DNA from: Ereboglobus luteus
GTDB lineage: Bacteria > Verrucomicrobiota > Verrucomicrobiia > Opitutales > Opitutaceae
Length of the DNA: 64,000 nt
NCBI RefSeq assembly: GCF_003096195.1
Contig: NZ_CP023004.1
Location: 2,832,501-2,896,500, forward strand
Direction of reading: 5' to 3'
The first letter of the stretch is position 1. Every line of letters begins with the position of its first letter. Shown piece after piece: positions 54,517 through 63,051 of this stretch. The notes below the pieces were generated by a model. That model searched no databases, was not told the DNA's origin, and saw nothing but the letters and a program-made list of their open reading frames with translations. Position numbers and translations under genes: made by a program.

Positions 54517-55248
54517 ATGACTTCACCAAAACTCCGCCGCCGTTGCGCGGCCTTTCAAAATGCAAACCCGCGCGCCTTCGTCCATGCCGCACTGGCGTTT
54601 TGCGCATTGATGATATTCGCTCCCGCCGCTGGCGCGGCGGACACCTCAGCCGAATCCACCAGCCGAACCACGCCGGATCAAAAATGGTTTGTTGATGCCG
54701 GGATCATGACGCACATAAGCAGCGACCTGAGCGGCCTCGGTTTTAATATTCGCGGAGGTCGTTATATTGGCGCGGCGGACAGGCTCACGCTCGACATGGG
54801 CGCGTGCTTCGACCTGGACCCGAAGGTAACCGGGCGTTTTTCGTATTATCGCAGCGGCAGCAGCACAATTCACCACGACGGAAAAATCGAAATCAAGCAG
54901 ACCGTCATTCCCGTTTTGTTTGGGTGGCAGCACGAATGGAAAACTAAAAGCGGGATGTTTGCCTGCGCCTTCGGCCCCACGGTCGGCGCGGCGTATATTG
55001 ATGCCAGCGAGGAGCGAAACCCCCGCGTGAGCAACACGAGCAACGTGATGCGCAGTGATGACGGCGTCGCCTTCATGTATGGCGCGACACTCAGCCTGCG
55101 CTGGAATATTCTCCGCAATAACGATCGGCTCTATGTTGACTGCTCGCTCGCCGCGCTCGGCGCGACAAAGGTGAAACTCGATAAGTTTTCCGAAAACATA
55201 AACCTGTCCGGCGGTCGTCTGGCCGCGGGCATCGGGTATCGGTTCTAA
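54517..55248 (+). CDS. Outer-membrane beta-barrel protein, unknown function
   Basis: A 243-residue protein. ATG at 54517 starts a long signal region with a basic stretch (KLRRRCAAF) and hydrophobic core ALAFCALMIFAPAAGA-A. The mature part has alternating polar/hydrophobic strands (WFVDAGIMTHISSD, FNIRGGRYIG, FACAFGPTVGAAYID, LSLRWNIL, LAAGIGYRF) and ends in aromatic Phe, as expected for an 8- or 10-strand barrel of the OmpA/porin-like type. Possible downstream target of the two-component system, from position only. The last gene before the tRNA-Ser and the integrated element. Confidence 0.8.
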   Translation: MTSPKLRRRCAAFQNANPRAFVHAALAFCALMIFAPAAGAADTSAESTSRTTPDQKWFVDAGIMTHISSDLSGLGFNIRGGRYIGAADRLTLDMGACFDLDPKVTGRFSYYRSGSSTIHHDGKIEIKQTVIPVLFGWQHEWKTKSGMFACAFGPTVGAAYIDASEERNPRVSNTSNVMRSDDGVAFMYGATLSLRWNILRNNDRLYVDCSLAALGATKVKLDKFSENINLSGGRLAAGIGYRF

Positions 55249-55441
55249 CTGACTCCTGCCAATCGCCGGAAGGCGCGAACATTTGGTTTCAATCAAATTT
55301 GCGCCTCCGGTTGATTGCGGCATAATGATCGGAGTTTTTCATCAGCCATTCCCTGAACCCAGTCTTGCGCGAGTCGTGTTGACACGGAAGAGAGTGCTTG
55401 AAAAATCCAAGAAGTCGCGCACCGTGACGAATCTCGCACTC

Positions 55442-55532
55442 GGAGGAGTGGCTGAGTTGGTTTAAGGCACCTGACTTGAAATCAGACGTGGGCTCACGCT
55501 CACCGGGGGTTCGAATCCCTCCTCCTCCGCCA
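55442..55532 (+). tRNA. tRNA-Ser, anticodon TGA, CCA encoded
   Basis: A 91-base class II tRNA. Acceptor GGAGGAG/CTCCTCC with discriminator G, anticodon stem around loop CTTGAAA giving TGA, a long variable arm (GTGGGCTCACGCTCACC) and T loop TTCGAAT. CCA is encoded. An integrase gene starts 74 bases downstream in the same direction, which marks this tRNA as the likely integration site. Confidence 0.96.
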
Positions 55533-55533
55533 C

Positions 55534-55560
55534 TTAACATGTTTAATATAAACATGTTAA
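55534..55560. promoter_or_regulatory. Perfect 12-base inverted repeat between tRNA-Ser and the integrase
   Basis: TTAACATGTTTA and TAAACATGTTAA are exact reverse complements separated by ATA. The position right behind the tRNA 3' end and 46 bases before the integrase start suits an integrase or excisionase arm site, an int operator, or a transcript hairpin. No T tract makes a terminator unlikely. Confidence 0.55.
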
Positions 55561-55605
55561 CATTCGGATGAAATTAGGTTGCCACGTGACGCGGCAACCT
55601 AATCG

Positions 55606-56847
55606 ATGAAAACACAAACCGCGTTATTTGTTCTCAAGCCATTCAAAAACCGCAATGGCGTTACATCCTACCGTGTGAGTGGCTGGCTTCATGGCGAGCG
55701 AATCCGAAAAAACTTCAAGACCCGTCAAGAAGCGGTTGTCGAAAAATCCACCCTCGAAATCAAAGCGGCGCAGATTGCCTCCGGGCTGCGTCCCACAGCG
55801 ACTATTCTATCCCCGGAGCAACAAAGCGAGGCAGAGGCTTTGTTCCTGAAAATAAAACCACTGAATCATTCGTTATCCTTCTACGTTGATTATGCATTGA
55901 AAAACTACCGTGAGGTAGAGCACAAAATTCCTTTGACGAATGCCGTGTTCGAATACCGTGCGCAACGAGCTCAAGATCACGCCAAGGGTTTGATTTCAGT
56001 TTCACAGATAAAGGCTATCAAAAATCACATGACGCATTTGTGTAATTCATTTCCCAATGTGCTCGTTTCAGACATAACGCCAGATCATCTCAGGACTTTT
56101 TTCGGGCGGGGAAACGCGACGCTCAAAACGCACAACAATCGCCGCGGCATTGTTTCGACTTTCTTAAAATTCGCCATGGATAAAGAGTGGATTTCAAAAA
56201 ATCCTGTTGCCAAAATCCCGCAATATCGGATTGCGCATAAGCGCGGTTCAGCGGCTACGCTTTCGGCGAATCAGGCGGCTGAACTGATGGAATATGTCGA
56301 AACATTTCACGAAGGGCGTTTGGCCTCTTATTTTGCGCTATGCTTGTTTGCCGGCATCCGGCCTGATATTGACCAGGGTGAAATCGCCAAATTAAGGCCC
56401 GAGCACATCAATCTGGATACAAAAGTCATCCGAATTGAGCCGGAGGTTTCAAAGGTGAATATGAAACGAAATATCACGATACAGCCGAATCTGGATGCGT
56501 GGTTGAGTGCGTATCCGTTGAAGAAATATCCGGTGGTCATAACCAACATGAAATACCTGCGGATCAGGATATCGAAAAAATTCAATCTCACGCATGATGT
56601 GTTGCGCCACACATTCATTTCGATGCATGTGGCGAAGTTTCGCTCAATGGGCGACACGGCGTTACAAGCTGGAAACTCGGAGGAAATAATTCGCAAGCAT
56701 TACCTCGACGTGAAAAGCCAGAGCGAGGCCGAGGTGTTCTTCTCCATTATGCCAAAACTGCGAGCCGTGCCGAAAGCGGTGGCACCGACAACACCTGCAT
56801 CGGCCGCACCACTTGCATCCAGCGATCCGATTTCCCGTGCCGCGTGA
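55606..56847 (+). CDS. Tyrosine site-specific recombinase (integrase)
   Basis: A 413-residue integrase. An N-terminal arm-binding region (about 10-70), SAM-like core-binding domain (about 85-205) and catalytic domain (about 220-385). Catalytic residues: Arg252 in AGIRPD, His330/Arg334 in THDVLRHTF, and nucleophile Tyr366 in RKHYLD. The second His/Trp position reads Asn (AGNSEE), which is common in some subfamilies. An unusual Ala/Pro-rich tail ends the protein. Codon use is less GC-rich than the upstream chromosome, and it lies directly behind tRNA-Ser, so it probably integrated the element that follows. Confidence 0.94.
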   Translation: MKTQTALFVLKPFKNRNGVTSYRVSGWLHGERIRKNFKTRQEAVVEKSTLEIKAAQIASGLRPTATILSPEQQSEAEALFLKIKPLNHSLSFYVDYALKNYREVEHKIPLTNAVFEYRAQRAQDHAKGLISVSQIKAIKNHMTHLCNSFPNVLVSDITPDHLRTFFGRGNATLKTHNNRRGIVSTFLKFAMDKEWISKNPVAKIPQYRIAHKRGSAATLSANQAAELMEYVETFHEGRLASYFALCLFAGIRPDIDQGEIAKLRPEHINLDTKVIRIEPEVSKVNMKRNITIQPNLDAWLSAYPLKKYPVVITNMKYLRIRISKKFNLTHDVLRHTFISMHVAKFRSMGDTALQAGNSEEIIRKHYLDVKSQSEAEVFFSIMPKLRAVPKAVAPTTPASAAPLASSDPISRAA

Positions 56848-56872
56848 AACATGTGCAACGTGACGCCACTAC

Positions 56873-57106
56873 ATGGGTAGCATGGAAACTACAATCGCAT
56901 ACAATCACCCGTCACTTATCGACATCAACGGCCTGCGTTTTTGCGGAATTTTTCCGGCAGGACGCGAGCCGTCCATTCGCACCTTGCGAGAATGGACACG
57001 CAATCGTCGCATCCCGCATCACCGCGTGGGGCACTTCGTTTATTACGACCTTGCCGAAGTCGCGCTCCACATTCGCACGAAACTTTTCGTGCCAGCGCGC
57101 GGGTAA
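56873..57106 (+). CDS. Small excisionase-like DNA-binding protein
   Basis: A 77-residue protein with a MerR/Xis-like winged helix pattern: PSIRTLREWTRNRRIPHHRVGHFVYYDLAEV. This resembles excisionases, which bend DNA for integrase-driven excision. ATG at 56873 is used; an in-frame Met at 56882 is equally possible. It follows int by 25 bases and is closed by a strong terminator, so int-xis would be one unit. Confidence 0.75.
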   Translation: MGSMETTIAYNHPSLIDINGLRFCGIFPAGREPSIRTLREWTRNRRIPHHRVGHFVYYDLAEVALHIRTKLFVPARG

Positions 57107-57141
57107 AAACAAAACAATACAACAATAGTTTTCCCAACGAA

Positions 57142-57179
57142 CGCCGCATGCGCCGCACATGCGGCGTTTTTCTTTTTTA
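57142..57179 (+). terminator. Rho-independent terminator after the excisionase-like gene
   Basis: CGCCGCATG pairs perfectly with CATGCGGCG around a 7-base loop, followed by TTTTTCTTTTTT. Confidence 0.92.
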
Positions 57180-57261
57180 TACCTATAAATCTCATTCAAA
57201 AAAATTGGGGCAAATCAACACAGAGGCGCGCCCCTATTATGTATTCACAAGCAGGAGCAGG

Positions 57262-57615
57262 ATGCGGGGCGAAACAACCACGCTCATGAATATACAAAAT
57301 AATAAAACCAATCATCAAGACACACCAGCCCGCGCGTCCGCCAGTGACGAAGCGTTTTTCGCAGACCCCATTGACCCGAAAGTCGAGGCCCGCGCAATGA
57401 CACTGGAAGCCCTCACGCATGTCCTGCTTTGGATTTCCGAAGGAAGCACGCTCGTGCAACGCGGTCTGCGCTCGACCATCGTGTTGCGTCAAGTGCGCCC
57501 CGACCTCATCGGCGGCATGACCTTGGAGGAAATCGGCGAACAGGCCGACTGCACCCGGCAGACTATTCACAAACTTGCGGACGACTTTCGCAAAAGCATG
57601 GGACTCGCATTATGA
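57262..57615 (+). CDS. Small HTH protein of the integrated element
   Basis: A 117-residue protein. ATG at 57262 is preceded by AGGAG at good spacing; an in-frame ATG at 57286 is the alternative. An N-terminal polar segment is followed by a sigma-region-4-like helix-turn-helix at the C-terminus (about 85-112, MTLEEIGEQADCTRQTIHKL). It probably regulates the element. Its stop overlaps the next start (ATGA). Confidence 0.7.
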   Translation: MRGETTTLMNIQNNKTNHQDTPARASASDEAFFADPIDPKVEARAMTLEALTHVLLWISEGSTLVQRGLRSTIVLRQVRPDLIGGMTLEEIGEQADCTRQTIHKLADDFRKSMGLAL

Positions 57616-58172
57616 AAACGGAAATAATCATATCTGCGGATGCGCCGACAAAGCACTCCGCCGCGTCCGCCATTTCAGAGATAAACCGCCTGCACGCGGA
57701 GGCGCAACGGCTTGTCGGCGAGTCCCGAAGCTCACTCGATGCCGCGCTGACAGCCGCATGGCGCGCGGGGAAACTCCTCATCGCTGAAAAAGCGAGCATC
57801 CGCAGACACGCCGGACGCGGCGCGTGGCTGCCGTGGCTGAAGACTTGTTTTCATGGCGGAGTGCGCACCGCGCAACGCTACATGCAATTTGCCCGGCGTG
57901 TTGACTCACCGGACGCATTGTGCGGGCTCGGCTTGCGCCAGGCATATTTGCGACTTGGGATTTCCATGTCGTCAAAGACTTCTCCCGATTCCCAGCGTGC
58001 CCGCCCGCTGAAACGCCCAACTCATGCCATGCTTGCAGCAAAGTTGATCCGATTGCTTCGCAATAGAAAACATAATGGTTCCAGACTCGGATCGCTCATT
58101 CACCCTTCGCCAGAGCTTGACACTCTTTATACATTGTTGGGCGAGTTGTATGAATCAACAAAGCACGTCTGA
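57612..58172 (+). CDS. DUF3102-like protein of the integrated element
   Basis: A 186-residue protein resembling DUF3102, a family found on plasmids, phages and conjugative elements. It has an N-terminal helical region (EINRLHAEAQRLVGESRSSL), KLLIAEKASI, AWLPWLKTCFHGGVRTAQRYMQFAR (the family core), then a basic low-similarity tail. Molecular function unknown; a DNA-binding role is suspected because of the HTH-like RTAQRYM segment. Overlaps the preceding gene by four bases. Confidence 0.7.
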   Translation: MKTEIIISADAPTKHSAASAISEINRLHAEAQRLVGESRSSLDAALTAAWRAGKLLIAEKASIRRHAGRGAWLPWLKTCFHGGVRTAQRYMQFARRVDSPDALCGLGLRQAYLRLGISMSSKTSPDSQRARPLKRPTHAMLAAKLIRLLRNRKHNGSRLGSLIHPSPELDTLYTLLGELYESTKHV

Positions 58173-58327
58173 AAATGAGATGATGTTTGCATGGGCATCT
58201 GTGCAAAAATGCAAAAATCGCGTTTTTATTCCGAAAAAACACGGAAACATCCAATACGCGGAAAAATAATCAGGGCAAAATGGCGGCATGATTTCCCCTG
58301 ATTTCGCCGCAATCGGCGGAGGATGGA

Positions 58328-58705
58328 ATGAATCGAAAAACTCCCGCCATGAAAAAACTCTCCTCTAAAATACTCCGCGCGGTTTTCGCGCTCGCACTCG
58401 CGTCGCTCGCGACACTGATGGCAACACCCGCGCACGCCGCGCAAATTATGTCCGCCACGGTGATCGCGCAAATACCCACACAAGTGAAAACCGGTTTCCA
58501 ATACGGTTTGGGCATCCTCTTTATGATCGGCTTCATTTGGGGCGTCATCAACATTTGGACGGGAGCCGACCGCCTCAAGAAAGGCGACGCGGACGGCAAG
58601 ATGGGCATTGTTTCCGGCATCATCATCGCCGGTGCCGCCGCGATCATGGCCGCGCTCTTCTACATATTTGGCATGAGTGACGGCGCGCTGACTCCGCAAT
58701 TCTAA
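58328..58705 (+). CDS. VirB2/TrbC-like conjugative pilin
   Basis: A 125-residue precursor: signal peptide with core AVFALALASLATLMA and cleavage near AHA-AQ, then two hydrophobic segments (GILFMIGFIWGVINIW and IVSGIIIAGAAAIMAALFYIF) joined by a charged loop (TGADRLKKGDADGK). This is the VirB2/TrbC pilin pattern, with the mature pilin about 85 residues. A start at the Met at 58349 is also possible. First gene of the transfer cluster. Confidence 0.82.
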   Translation: MNRKTPAMKKLSSKILRAVFALALASLATLMATPAHAAQIMSATVIAQIPTQVKTGFQYGLGILFMIGFIWGVINIWTGADRLKKGDADGKMGIVSGIIIAGAAAIMAALFYIFGMSDGALTPQF

Positions 58706-58726
58706 CAAAACCGCACCGCCATCGTC

Positions 58727-59074
58727 ATGAGCGCCGAACTGCGCATCACCGACACAAACAGCGCCAACGACAGCAAGGGCCGCGCGCTTGGCTTCGAGGG
58801 AAACGACTTCGTTTATGTTGTTGTCGGCATCGTCGCCGCCATCGGACTTTTTCTCATTCTCTATGCAATGCTGGGCGCGGCGCCAGTCATGGCGCTTGTG
58901 TTTTCCGTGCCGGTATGCGTTGGCCCGTTCCTATGGGTAATGATGTTTCGCCGCAACAAGCCCGAGGGCTACGCCGAGGATTTTTTCGACGAACTCCTCA
59001 ACAAAGAGGGCTGGAGTTTCGCGCCGCAAAGCCAGCCGGCACCCGTAATCCGCCATGAAAACCGCCGCGCCTAA
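58727..59074 (+). CDS. VirB3/TrbD-like inner-membrane transfer protein
   Basis: A 115-residue protein with two hydrophobic helices (about 27-48 and 52-74) and a C-terminal segment YAEDFFDELLNKEG. Size, topology and position between the pilin and the VirB4-like ATPase (overlapped by 20 bases) identify it as VirB3/TrbD-like. The sequence itself is weakly conserved. Confidence 0.75.
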   Translation: MSAELRITDTNSANDSKGRALGFEGNDFVYVVVGIVAAIGLFLILYAMLGAAPVMALVFSVPVCVGPFLWVMMFRRNKPEGYAEDFFDELLNKEGWSFAPQSQPAPVIRHENRRA

Positions 59075-61670
59075 CGGATACTTTGCCGAGGGTTTGCTCA
59101 TCTACGGCACACTCGAAAAAGGCGGCATCGCCAGCAAAGGTTTCTTGCTGCAACCGCCCGATTTACGAGGAGGGAGCGTTGCCCAGTTAAACGCCTATCA
59201 AGACAAAATCCGCAGTTTGCTCGCGGCACTTGGCGACGGAATGCGCGCGCAACTCCAATGGACGTGCAACTGTGACTACCGGCAGGAGTTGACCCGTTAC
59301 CATCGCGAAACCGAGCGTGTGAAACATCCGCACATTCGCCAAATTCGCACGGAGCGATTTGAGCGTTACTGGCAGCGAATGCACCGTCGCGATTTGCGGC
59401 GCGAACAACTCGTGCTGTTCATCTCAACCAATCTCGACGCATCCGTGCCGCCAAAATCAGCGAAGGCGAAACTCTCGCACGATCACCTCGCGGCGCATTA
59501 TGAAAAAATCCTCGCGCAACTGCGCACGCGCTTTGACGAATTGACCGCCACGCTACGCACGCTCTTCGGCAGCAACACGACGGTCACTCCGATGGATGAC
59601 CTCGCGCACTTCACCTATTATTCCAAGTTTTTGAACCCCTCGCTTGCCGATGCCTTCGACATCAACTTTACCGCGCGATTCAATCCCGCGCAAACCATAC
59701 AGGAAAATTGCTGGTGTTCAGACGGCGTGAATCTCCCGAAACCCGGTTTCTATTTCGACGGGCGTTATCACGCTGTTTTCGCCTTCAAGCGTTGGCCGAG
59801 CCGGACATATCCGGGAATCATTTTGCGACTCACCGCGCTGCCGTTTCTCGACTATCAAATCACCGTCAATCTCGAACCGCTCCCGACAAAGACCGAGGTC
59901 GAAAAAGAAGAGCGCGCCATCGAACGCTTGCGCGGCGAATACAAGGACACCGAACGCCACTCGCTCCTCGTCGCCATCGGCAAAAAGGAGCGCAAGGTCG
60001 AATCACTCTCGACCGGGTTCATTCGCCCATTCTCGACCACCTACATTGTTCGCGTGTGGGATGAAACCGAGCAGGCGCTTTCCGCAAAATGCGCCGCTGT
60101 CAAAAATGCGATCAACAATCTCAGCGGCGCGCAGTATTACGAATGCGCCCTGCCCAGCACCGCGAAGAAACTTTTCTTTGCCTCATGGCCCGGCTGGACA
60201 CGTTCAACCTACCGCCATCGCAACCTATACGCCGAGGACACTTACCTTGCCGACTTGCTGCCGTTCTCATCGACATTCACCGGACACCTCGCCGAAGCCG
60301 AGGCGATTTACGACGGCGCGCAGCAAGGAAACCTCGTCGGCTTGCGCACCTTCATTGGCAATCCGCCGACGCCGCAGCACGCGGTTCTTCTCGGTGCGAC
60401 CGGCGCGGGAAAATCCGTCCACATGTGCGATTTGCTCGAACAAACCGCCGCTTATTACGATTACACCGTCATCATCGAGGAGGGCTTGTCCTACGCCAAA
60501 TACACCGAGGCGATGGGCGAGCGTCCGATACTTCTGCACCCCGATGGCGACCTCACAATCAACTACCTCGACACGGGGAAACTTCCTCTCAGCCAGCTTC
60601 AAATGGCCACCGCCGTCGCGCTTTCCTCGCGCATGATCGGCGAAGCCGCCGACGCGGAGACGCAGCAAATCCGGCAGGCCATTTTGGGGCAATACGTCCA
60701 TCAGCTTTACCAGGACGCTTTCGATGATTGGGCAAAACGCCACCAAGCACTCATGCCGGAGATTCAGCGCATGGCGTGCGCGACAAATCTCTGGAAACGT
60801 GCGAAAATGTCGCACGGCACCACCGACCTCGAATCATACGCCGAGCTTCGCGACCGCATCGCCAGCAATGACGACGAGGCGCAGCAATTCATCGCCGCGA
60901 TTCCCGAGGCGAACATCACGCGCTTCCTGAAAGACCCTCAAACCGAGCGCGCAGTCATGGCAACGGCGCACGTGTGGTATGAACCGGACGACTACCCGCA
61001 GCACGCGAGCCTTGTCGAATTGATGCAATTTTCGCGTTTTCCCGAGCACAAGAAGGAAACCATTGACCACATTTCCACGTTGCTCGCCGCGTGGAGTGCG
61101 CATGGACAATACGGACGGCTTTTCGACGGACAGACAAACATTTCACTCACCGGAACCGTTGCCCATTTTGAACTTGGCTACATTCCCGAACAGGCGACTG
61201 AACTCAAAACTGCCGCAGGTTTGCTCATCACCGGCTTTACCCGCCAGCACATAATTTCACTGCCGCGCGTATTGCGAAAACGCATGCTCTACGAGGAACT
61301 CGCCCGTTTCCTCGACGTGCCTGGAGGCGAAAAAATCGTCGCCGAATCTTATGCGCAGTTGCGCAAGTTCTCATGCTGGACTGCCTCGATTGTTCAACAA
61401 TACAGCCGTTTCAAGGATACCAGAATCCGCCCCGTCGTCATCGGCAACAGCAAGCAGTTTTTCCTCATGCGGCAATTTGACCGCAGCGACATCGCCGACA
61501 TTGCCCGCGACATCGCGCTTCCCGAAAACATCTGCGAGGCGATTCAAAACTATCCGATGCCGGAACAGCAGCCCGATGGGAAAAAGTTTTCGTCGATTTG
61601 CTTTTTCACACCCGTCACCGACCCGCCGCTTTGCGGCACGGTGCGCAACATCCAAGCAAAGAAAAATTAG
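59055..61670 (+). CDS. VirB4/TrbE-like conjugative transfer ATPase
   Basis: An 871-residue cytoplasmic-face ATPase powering pilus assembly and transfer. The N-terminal VirB4 domain spans about 1-420. Walker A is GATGAGKSVHM (447-457), then VIIEEGLSYAKY. The Walker B region reads RMLYEELARFLDVPGG (Glu746-Glu747) where VirB4 proteins usually have Asp-Glu. The following Q-type motif is SIVQQYSRF. The size is typical of the family. The overlap with the VirB3-like gene implies coupled translation. Confidence 0.92.
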   Translation: MKTAAPNGYFAEGLLIYGTLEKGGIASKGFLLQPPDLRGGSVAQLNAYQDKIRSLLAALGDGMRAQLQWTCNCDYRQELTRYHRETERVKHPHIRQIRTERFERYWQRMHRRDLRREQLVLFISTNLDASVPPKSAKAKLSHDHLAAHYEKILAQLRTRFDELTATLRTLFGSNTTVTPMDDLAHFTYYSKFLNPSLADAFDINFTARFNPAQTIQENCWCSDGVNLPKPGFYFDGRYHAVFAFKRWPSRTYPGIILRLTALPFLDYQITVNLEPLPTKTEVEKEERAIERLRGEYKDTERHSLLVAIGKKERKVESLSTGFIRPFSTTYIVRVWDETEQALSAKCAAVKNAINNLSGAQYYECALPSTAKKLFFASWPGWTRSTYRHRNLYAEDTYLADLLPFSSTFTGHLAEAEAIYDGAQQGNLVGLRTFIGNPPTPQHAVLLGATGAGKSVHMCDLLEQTAAYYDYTVIIEEGLSYAKYTEAMGERPILLHPDGDLTINYLDTGKLPLSQLQMATAVALSSRMIGEAADAETQQIRQAILGQYVHQLYQDAFDDWAKRHQALMPEIQRMACATNLWKRAKMSHGTTDLESYAELRDRIASNDDEAQQFIAAIPEANITRFLKDPQTERAVMATAHVWYEPDDYPQHASLVELMQFSRFPEHKKETIDHISTLLAAWSAHGQYGRLFDGQTNISLTGTVAHFELGYIPEQATELKTAAGLLITGFTRQHIISLPRVLRKRMLYEELARFLDVPGGEKIVAESYAQLRKFSCWTASIVQQYSRFKDTRIRPVVIGNSKQFFLMRQFDRSDIADIARDIALPENICEAIQNYPMPEQQPDGKKFSSICFFTPVTDPPLCGTVRNIQAKKN

Positions 61671-61675
61671 AAATT

Positions 61676-62098
61676 ATGAAAACAAACATCTGCATGCTCA
61701 TACCACCATTTCTATTGATTATGGTGTTTCTTTCCGGCTGCGGCACGCTCGGCACATCGGCGACCGATCTTGCGCTTGCCGGTGCTGGCGGGGCCATCGG
61801 TTACGAGGTTTCCGATCACAACGTCAGCGGAGCGGCCATCGGTGCCGCCGGTGGCTATGTCATCTCGAAGGTCGCGCAAACACAGGTGAAAAAGGCCGTC
61901 ACCGATGCCGAGAAGCGAGGCTATGACCGCGCGATGAATCAGGCCGTAAAGCAACAATACTGGATAATCCAAAATCTCCAAAAACAGGACGACGAAACCG
62001 GCGCGGAAGCACGCCCCGTCACAGTCACGCTTCCCGAAACCACCACCAACGACGGCACCATATTGCGACCCACCACCGCCGTCATACGCGCTCAATAA
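61676..62098 (+). CDS. Glycine-zipper lipoprotein of the transfer cluster
   Basis: A 140-residue lipoprotein: signal segment CMLIPPFLLIMVFLSGCGT with lipobox LSGC, then a glycine-zipper (AGAGGAIGYEV and GAAIGAAGGYVIS), a charged helix and a Thr-rich tail. Position between the VirB4-like ATPase and VirB5-like protein suggests a VirB7/entry-exclusion-type function. It starts five bases after the ATPase stop. Confidence 0.75.
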   Translation: MKTNICMLIPPFLLIMVFLSGCGTLGTSATDLALAGAGGAIGYEVSDHNVSGAAIGAAGGYVISKVAQTQVKKAVTDAEKRGYDRAMNQAVKQQYWIIQNLQKQDDETGAEARPVTVTLPETTTNDGTILRPTTAVIRAQ

Positions 62099-62125
62099 CA
62101 GCCCCAAAAATCAATCCACATTATC

Positions 62126-62923
62126 ATGAAGAAACTATTCGCACTTTTCGTTCTGGCGGCATCGACCGCGTTAAGCGTGCTCGTTTTTGCCGGTATGCCC
62201 GTCATCGACGCGGCCAACCTTGCCAACAGCCAGATTTCGCACATCGCAACCATTGCCAAATGGGTTGAAAACATCGCACAGTTGAAGGCGCAGATTACGC
62301 AGTTGAAAGAGCAGGTCAGCATTCAAGGGCAGTTGCGAAACTGGACAGGAAATCCCGCTGATGCCGTAAAACTTGTTTCGCTGGGGATTCTGACAGAGCG
62401 CGACCTAATGCGTGATTTTGGAATGTCGCGCACCGACATCGCCCGCGCGGCGCAAAGCCTCGACACTCTCACGCACACGGACGGCAACACCTACCGTCCC
62501 GTTTCCGTGCCTGATCTCAACGGTGGCGCAGTCCAACACGACCCGCTCACCTATCGCCGGCATACGTTGATTGACGCTCGCACAGACAACACACGTCTTG
62601 TCACCGATCAAACCCGCGAACGTGAGCGCGAATTGCAGGAGGAAATTGCCCTCACCCTGGCCGAACTTCGCAGCGGTTCAACCGACGCACAGGTGCAAAA
62701 ACTCACCGCCAAACTCATCGTCCTGAACGGCCAACTTTCGCAGGTTGAAACCGCGCGTCGCCGTCAAGTTGACGAAGTGCTTCTCCAAAAAATCGCGAAC
62801 GACAACCGTCGCGAAATTGAGCAACTTGCCGCCGCCGATCTCGCGGCAAAAGACAACTACATCGCCAACCAGCGCGTTGCGACTTTCATGCGCTCACTCA
62901 ACCCGCGTAAAAACGTGCGGTAG
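62126..62923 (+). CDS. VirB5/TrbJ-like exported transfer protein
   Basis: A 265-residue protein with signal peptide (about 1-22, FALFVLAASTALSVLVFA). Helical segments NLANSQISHIATIAKWVENIAQLKAQITQLKEQ (about 32-66) and a long C-terminal coiled coil (about 160-250, RERERELQEEIALTLAELR) match the minor-pilin/adhesion-type VirB5/TrbJ proteins. Last gene of this part of the cluster; no VirB6, B8, B9, B10 or B11 is within the window. Confidence 0.8.
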   Translation: MKKLFALFVLAASTALSVLVFAGMPVIDAANLANSQISHIATIAKWVENIAQLKAQITQLKEQVSIQGQLRNWTGNPADAVKLVSLGILTERDLMRDFGMSRTDIARAAQSLDTLTHTDGNTYRPVSVPDLNGGAVQHDPLTYRRHTLIDARTDNTRLVTDQTRERERELQEEIALTLAELRSGSTDAQVQKLTAKLIVLNGQLSQVETARRRQVDEVLLQKIANDNRREIEQLAAADLAAKDNYIANQRVATFMRSLNPRKNVR

Positions 62924-62967
62924 CCAAGTGTCCAAGCTGTCAAGTTGCCAAGGTTGGGGTCTATTTA

Positions 62968-63051
62968 GACATCCTAAAAGATGTCTATTTTACTCATATT
63001 GACATTCTTTAAGATGTCCATTTATTGAAAATCGACACTCTTAAAGATGTA
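62968..63051 (+). promoter_or_regulatory. Three 18-base palindromic operators spaced exactly 33 bases
   Basis: GACATCCTAAAAGATGTC (62968-62985), GACATTCTTTAAGATGTC (63001-63018) and GACACTCTTAAAGATGTA (63034-63051) start 33 bases apart. Each is a palindrome with GACAT/ATGTC ends (the third partly degenerate). The last one overlaps the start codon of the HTH gene. The pattern is typical of cooperative autorepression. Confidence 0.85.

Noticed and set aside
55289-55555. 88-residue minus-strand frame over tRNA-Ser
   Set aside because: Its middle (GGGGGIRTPGEREPTSDF) is the classic spurious translation of a tRNA-Ser gene antisense strand.
57196-57570. 124-residue open frame on the minus strand inside the integrated element
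   Set aside because: It overlaps the plus-strand HTH gene that has a good ribosome-binding site and an ATGA link to the next gene.
62968-63051. Possible short CRISPR array (three repeats at constant spacing)
   Set aside because: The repeats are 18-base palindromes with only 15-base gaps, the last overlaps a start codon, and there are no cas genes. An operator array fits better.
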